Positions 59,360 to 64,000 of a stretch of DNA of 64,000 bases are shown piece after piece. Positions within the stretch are counted from its first letter, which is position 1, and the number at the start of each line of letters is the position of its first letter. A program made the position numbers and the translations under genes. The notes beneath the pieces are model-generated. The model made no database searches, had not been told where the DNA came from, and saw only the letters and a program-made list of their open reading frames with translations. Source of the stretch: Cerrena zonata (lineage: Eukaryota; Basidiomycota; Agaricomycetes; Polyporales; Cerrenaceae); the NCBI GenBank assembly GCA_038087015.1, contig JASBNA010000025.1, forward strand, positions 1 through 64,000. Direction: 5' to 3'.

Positions 59360-62300
59360 TCACAACGAACTGGAATCAATTGGACTAACCAACGTCATCT
59401 TGACCTTCCCTCTTTGAGTGTTCGCATCTCTTTCAACAGCGATCCGTACGGTTACCTTGTCAAAGACGGCGATCGTAGCATCTCCATTACTGGACGGCAC
59501 AGTAAGCGTATAGTTGTCGGCATCGAATTGGGTGTCACGTTTGAACATGACGAGCCCTTCAATTCCCAGCCTAGGAGAAACGTGATCAGAAAGAGGTGGA
59601 GGAAGATGATGAATAAAAATTATACTTGGAGACGAAAACCCCTAAGCCATTTCGGAACGTGCGAATGACAAACGCATCCTCGGTCACAACTTGCTTCTCT
59701 CCTCGACTCTTCAGTGCCAGTCCAACGTAGAACTCTACGCTAGCTCGACCGGCCATTTGGGCCATCCGATGCCTTTTGTTCACGACATCGAGTATGCGCT
59801 CCACATGTGATTTGGAATGCAAGGACGGGTGCAGCGTAGTATAGTTGATTACAGCAGACAGTTGACGATGGACAAGCACATCTATAGAAAGGAACGATCA
59901 GAGGAAGTTCGCTAAAAGGTCAATGCTCATACCAGCATAACGACGGATAGGACTTGTGAAGTGGGTGTAGATGGGGCTAGCCAGTCCATAATGACCGAAA
60001 GTGTCCCGCGCGACACTTCCGGAACCGAAATACTCTGCAGACAACATACATCGCGTTGCCATGATACGGACAAGGGTATTGAATGCGGGCTCTGTGGAAT
60101 CCTACGGCAAATAGTAAGCTTATGATATCAATGTCGGAGGAAAATCCAACTTACCACACACTTGTCCAAAGATGCGGCGAGGGCTCCTGAACTGGAAACA
60201 TCCAATGATAAACCTTTCCTTTTCATCAAAATATCTTGTAGTTTTTCAAAATTGGTCTTTGGTGGAGGCAAATGTCTTCTCAGCACGGCGGTCTGTGGGA
60301 AGGTCTCTTGGATTTTCCTCGCAACGCTGATATTGGCGAGCAACATGAACTCCTCAACGAGGCTGTTGGTCTCATGAAGCTCCTTTTGTTCAACGTCAAT
60401 GGGATCAGAAGACTCTGCGCTGTCAAGATGGATCTTGACTTCTGGAGATGCGAGATTGAGAGCGCCAGCTGCCATGCGACCTGCTTTAAGTTTGATGGCC
60501 AGAGAATTCAGTAGACGAATACTCTGTGTTAGGTCGTCGTCGAGGTTGCTAAGATTATGTTGTAAATTCATTTACATCAGACAACTATTCAATGCTAACT
60601 CACGGATCGTCTTTGCGTATTTGGGCTGCTTCGTACGTAAATGCTTCTTTCGAAGCGATAACAGACTTCATGAATCGAACATTCACAATCTCGGCTTCTG
60701 GCGTAAGTTCCTGTCATTGGAGCTTCGTTAGAAACCCTATTTCACCGATATGTATTTAACGTACCCAAATGACAGAGAAGGCGAGACGTTCGACATGCGG
60801 GCGAAGCGAGCAAAGATTTGTACCAAGCAACATAGGCAACATATCAATACGCTTGTCGACCAGATACACAGTCGTCCCACGGGCGGCGGCTTCATGGTCC
60901 ATGGGATTATCTGGGAGAACGAAGTGCGACACATCGGCGATGTCTGCAAAGCGATTTCAGTAGGTTGCGAGGATTTACGTGAATATACAGATGAACTTAC
61001 GAACGCCGGCCTCAATGTTCCCATTCGGCAAAGGCTTTGCATGTAAGGCATCATCAATGTCCTGACAACCTACAATGATGTGAGTATACTTCGTCTAGAG
61101 GAAGGAGCAGTGGACCATACCAGGAGGATCGATACTACAAATCAATAGATCCCTCAGATCTTCTCTGTCCCTCCACTCGGGACTTGTTGTACTCTTCGGG
61201 GGAACAACCCAAGAGTCGCCTTGAGGTGGAAGGCAATCCAGAATGGCTTTTCCAAACGGCCGGTACGGCACGTCGAATTCTAGTAGCAAACTCTCTTGCT
61301 CCGCTTCCTTGCTCTCCACCTTACCAAGAGCACGAACGAAGTGACCTTCGGGATAACGTGAGGTGGCATCCCAACGATCAATTGTGACGAGAATCTTTTG
61401 ACCAATGAGGCCAGGTGCTTGACGAGTTCGAAGACGAATGCGAGGAAGAAGGCGTGATACGGGGGTAGCGAATACTGTTTGCTGGGAAAGAGATGTTCTA
61501 TTAAGAGATGTGAGGGACGTGCTGTCGATATGGCAGACGTAGCTACACTCGAGATGATTGAGAACACGAAGATAGAGAGTTTTTAAAATACTTACGATCT
61601 CCAGTTTCGTTTTACAATACCAACGATTCGACCGGTGGGCTGTCTTTCGGCGGCGGCCCTCGTCTTTGCAGCATCAGTTGTAGTACGCTTTTGTTCTGCA
61701 ACAGCTTCATCGTCTTCGCCTTCCTCTTCGTCGTCTGAGGCGTCGTCATTTTTCAATGTTGCTGCAGAAATTCAGTGGTTGAGAAAAATGAATAACGTCT
61801 GATATGAAATGCGTACTTTCTTGATCAACCACTTCGTCTGCGGGCGCCTTCCATTCGGTCTCAGGAAATACTTCAACCGCAACAACATCGCCCTGTATTG
61901 CCCGGTTCATATGCTCCCTTCCAACAAGCAATATTGGTTTAGTAAACCTCGAGACAGGAACATGCCCCTAAGTGAACATGGTCAGCCTTGGCCATAACAT
62001 GCCATTCAAGGAAATACCTCTAAGTAGTTGTACTGGTTCGCATTGAAATGTCCCTGATGCAACTGACCTGCTTTTATGCCTGCAAGAAGGGTAGACATTG
62101 AAAGATACTGCAAAATATGCAGTTATAATATATGAGTATGCCTTCGATAGAGAATGTGTATTATGGCACTTACGTCCGGGTAGAGGGCTTGGCGTGCGGC
62201 AACGGTTTTCGTAGGCTCGATCTCATCACCTGCTGCAGATAGAAGATCTAACAATTGACTCGAATCCTTCATCTTTTCGACATACTGCCGAACTGGTAAG

Positions 62301-63197
62301 GTGTAAGAAAAGAAAGGAGGAAAGGAGGAAAGATATTGCTACGTACCAGATATACAAGAAATGCCTTCCTTTTCGGCCTTCTTGCGGTTTGCAACATCGT
62401 CTGTCAACAGGACAGCTGTTGGTAACGCCGGCGATGATCTTCCGCGAATGGCTGGCCTTGCAAGAGATATATGCTCGCTATACCATGCCGTCGCTTTGCG
62501 AATTCCTGAGGGGAGGAAGGTAAGTGAACAGTGCTTGTGTGGTTCAAACAAGACAAAGGGAGCAAACCTCTGTCGTTTCTATCGTTAGGCGTTTCCCCCT
62601 CTTCGCGGATGACTGCTGTTTCCCTGTACTACGATGAATGAGTAGCCAGAGGGACAACCGGAGGGACTTACGATCGGTACTCATTATAAAACACCCAAAT
62701 GTGTTTGTCATCTGCTTTTACTAAAGCCTTTAGACGATTGAAGAGAGGTAGTGAACGGTGCCTGATTTCTTCCATAACAGTTTGTAGTAGAATGATGTGT
62801 GGGTTGAACGCAGACGACTCGATAAGATCCATCTATAGAAGTTCAACTATTATTCTACAGCTGTGTAGAGTAAAAGTTACCTGAGAGAGGAATACATTCG
62901 TGTCCGGGACGACGAAATGACCATTGTTGAAAAGCCCATGTTCGAAAGCTCCGTTATGCGGAAGCACAGATCCAAGACTGGAGTCACACAAGCTACAGTC
63001 GTGAATTCCACAGCTGACATCGTCTCGCAAGTATCTCTCTCGTATAACTAAAATAGCTTGTAAGCGGCGGAAACTGAATGTTCGGTTGTTCCTCAAATAC
63101 CTTTGATGACCTTGCCACGCGCTGTTTTCTTGAAGAACTTTCGTTGTGTTACAACAGCATCTATTCGAGGGCGTTTTCTTATAGTAATCTCAGCCAT
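59360..63197 (-). CDS. DIS3: Exosome exonuclease DIS3/RRP44 (990 aa, 17 exons)
   Basis: Catalytic subunit of the RNA exosome, a 3'-5' exoribonuclease and endonuclease. Exons: 63101-63197, 62881-63047, 62672-62832, 62568-62623, 62347-62505, 62174-62292, 62018-62107, 61817-61967, 61596-61761, 61121-61542, 61001-61069, 60765-60943, 60604-60710, 60155-60548, 59933-60101, 59626-59881, 59360-59570; all in frame. The N-terminus has the CR3 cysteines (Cys45, Cys50, Cys53), then the PIN domain with [10 protein letters not shown] (Asp81) and [11 protein letters not shown]. Cold-shock domains include [13 protein letters not shown] and [15 protein letters not shown]. The RNB site is [15 protein letters not shown], with Asp527, Asp533, Asp535 and Asp536 spaced as in yeast 543/549/551/552. 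[18 protein letters not shown] and a C-terminal S1 fold ([12 protein letters not shown]) follow. Length is normal. It converges on the WD40 gene with 74 bp between stop codons. Confidence 0.97.
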
Positions 63198-64000
63198 GTC
63201 ACGATGTGAATAATTCCTTTGTATCGTGTGGTGTATTAGTAGGGGTAATACTAGCCTTAAGCAGGAAACAGGATGTATAGAATCCCTGACTCGGACTCGG
63301 AGTAGTTGAGTAGGCGTTTATTAATCGCCGATCAATCGATCATGTGCAAGAGCAAAATAGGAAGGTAAAGACAATATAAGATGATGAGTTAGTCTCGAGT
63401 ATGAATGTGCTCGCCGCATCGTAGTGCTTTGAGGCAGAAATACGGTTAGAGAGCATAATGATGATTCAGTAAGAGAAGTGAGCTCTTCGAAAAGACATAC
63501 TTATTGATATTTGTGACCGTAGACATGTGGAGTGTTTAAGCACATTGCTGTCCTAATCTTTCTGTCAAATACTTTAGCAGCTTATAAGTGAGCGGAGCAC
63601 CCTGTCCGACCAAACAGTCCCCGGGATTGCTCCCAACGAAGATAGTTTCCCCAAATTCCCGTCTATTCCCATACCAATTTGTAGGCAAAAGACGCCTCAA
63701 GCGTCTATCTAATCACTTCGGGAATTTATCTTTCTTTGAGACGATGAACGTAAGGCGACAATGCTGGTATCCATCTTGAATTCTATTTTCCACACGTCTG
63801 CGATATCCGTATGGTTGTTTCGTCGCCTCTGGTGTTGCGACCGTACATGTTGAGAACGCCGTTCCCTCGGAACGAATCGGCTCGCGTGAATATGAATTAT
63901 CTTATCTATTTAAGCGCATCGTGTCACCTCCAAAGCTAAACTTACCCACACCTCTTCTCGGGCTCTCTCTGACTTGCAACTTGGTTCTTTGAAGCACTCT
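63198..64000. other. DIS3 promoter and right-end intergenic DNA
   Basis: No coding frame with recognisable motifs was found. A 63-codon plus frame at 63588-63779 is unsupported. The right end may be the 5' leader of a plus-strand gene outside the window. Confidence 0.35.

Overview
The window is nuclear DNA of a filamentous basidiomycete, most likely an agaricomycete mushroom. The evidence is the very high intron density, introns of about 45-60 nt with GT..AG ends, at least three loci of the seven-helix DUF6533 family, a degenerate F-box family, a Crinkler/RHS-like P-loop protein, and mushroom-type versions of conserved eukaryotic genes. No ribosomal, plasmid, phage or CRISPR features are seen.

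Layout. 1-8 kb holds no convincing gene; it carries old diverged duplications. 8.0-8.8 kb has a near-perfect 32-bp hairpin followed by a small three-exon gene of unknown function. 9.5-11.9 kb is a locus built from tandemly duplicated exon-plus-intron modules. 12.5-13.5 kb holds two truncated gene copies (DUF6533 and F-box family). 14.1-15.2 kb carries an eight-exon Rho2-type GTPase gene (-) with a 7-nt exon. 17.3-20 kb is AT-rich, with repeats and a DUF6533 gene (-). 21-23.3 kb is an F-box-family pseudogene. 23.7-25.1 kb is a conserved Ser-rich/coiled-coil protein (-). 26-33.5 kb holds DUF6533 remnants and genes, a zinc-finger remnant, an allantoate-permease-type MFS transporter (-) and a cupin (-). 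34.5-36.4 kb is a Ser/Thr-rich single-pass membrane protein (+). 36.6-37.5 kb is another F-box-family copy (-).

From 37.8 kb the DNA alternates core genes with fast-evolving ones: EMC1 (+), a Crinkler/RHS-like NTPase (-), an F-box-family copy (+), mitochondrial aconitase (+), tyrosyl-DNA phosphodiesterase TDP1 (+), a deaminase-like remnant (-), a WRAP53/TCAB1-type WD40 protein (+) and the exosome nuclease DIS3 (-), which converges on it.

The core genes do not form one pathway: EMC1 inserts membrane proteins in the ER, aconitase serves the TCA cycle, TDP1 repairs topoisomerase-linked DNA, and DIS3 and the WD40 protein act on nuclear RNA. The interest lies in gene architecture (7-, 9- and 18-nt exons, two GC-AG introns, an in-frame intron) and in the decay and duplication of the lineage-specific families between them. 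Exon boundaries below were worked out by hand by keeping the reading frame and family motifs intact; for Rho, the coiled-coil gene, MFS, EMC1, aconitase, TDP1, TCAB1 and DIS3 every exon sums in frame.
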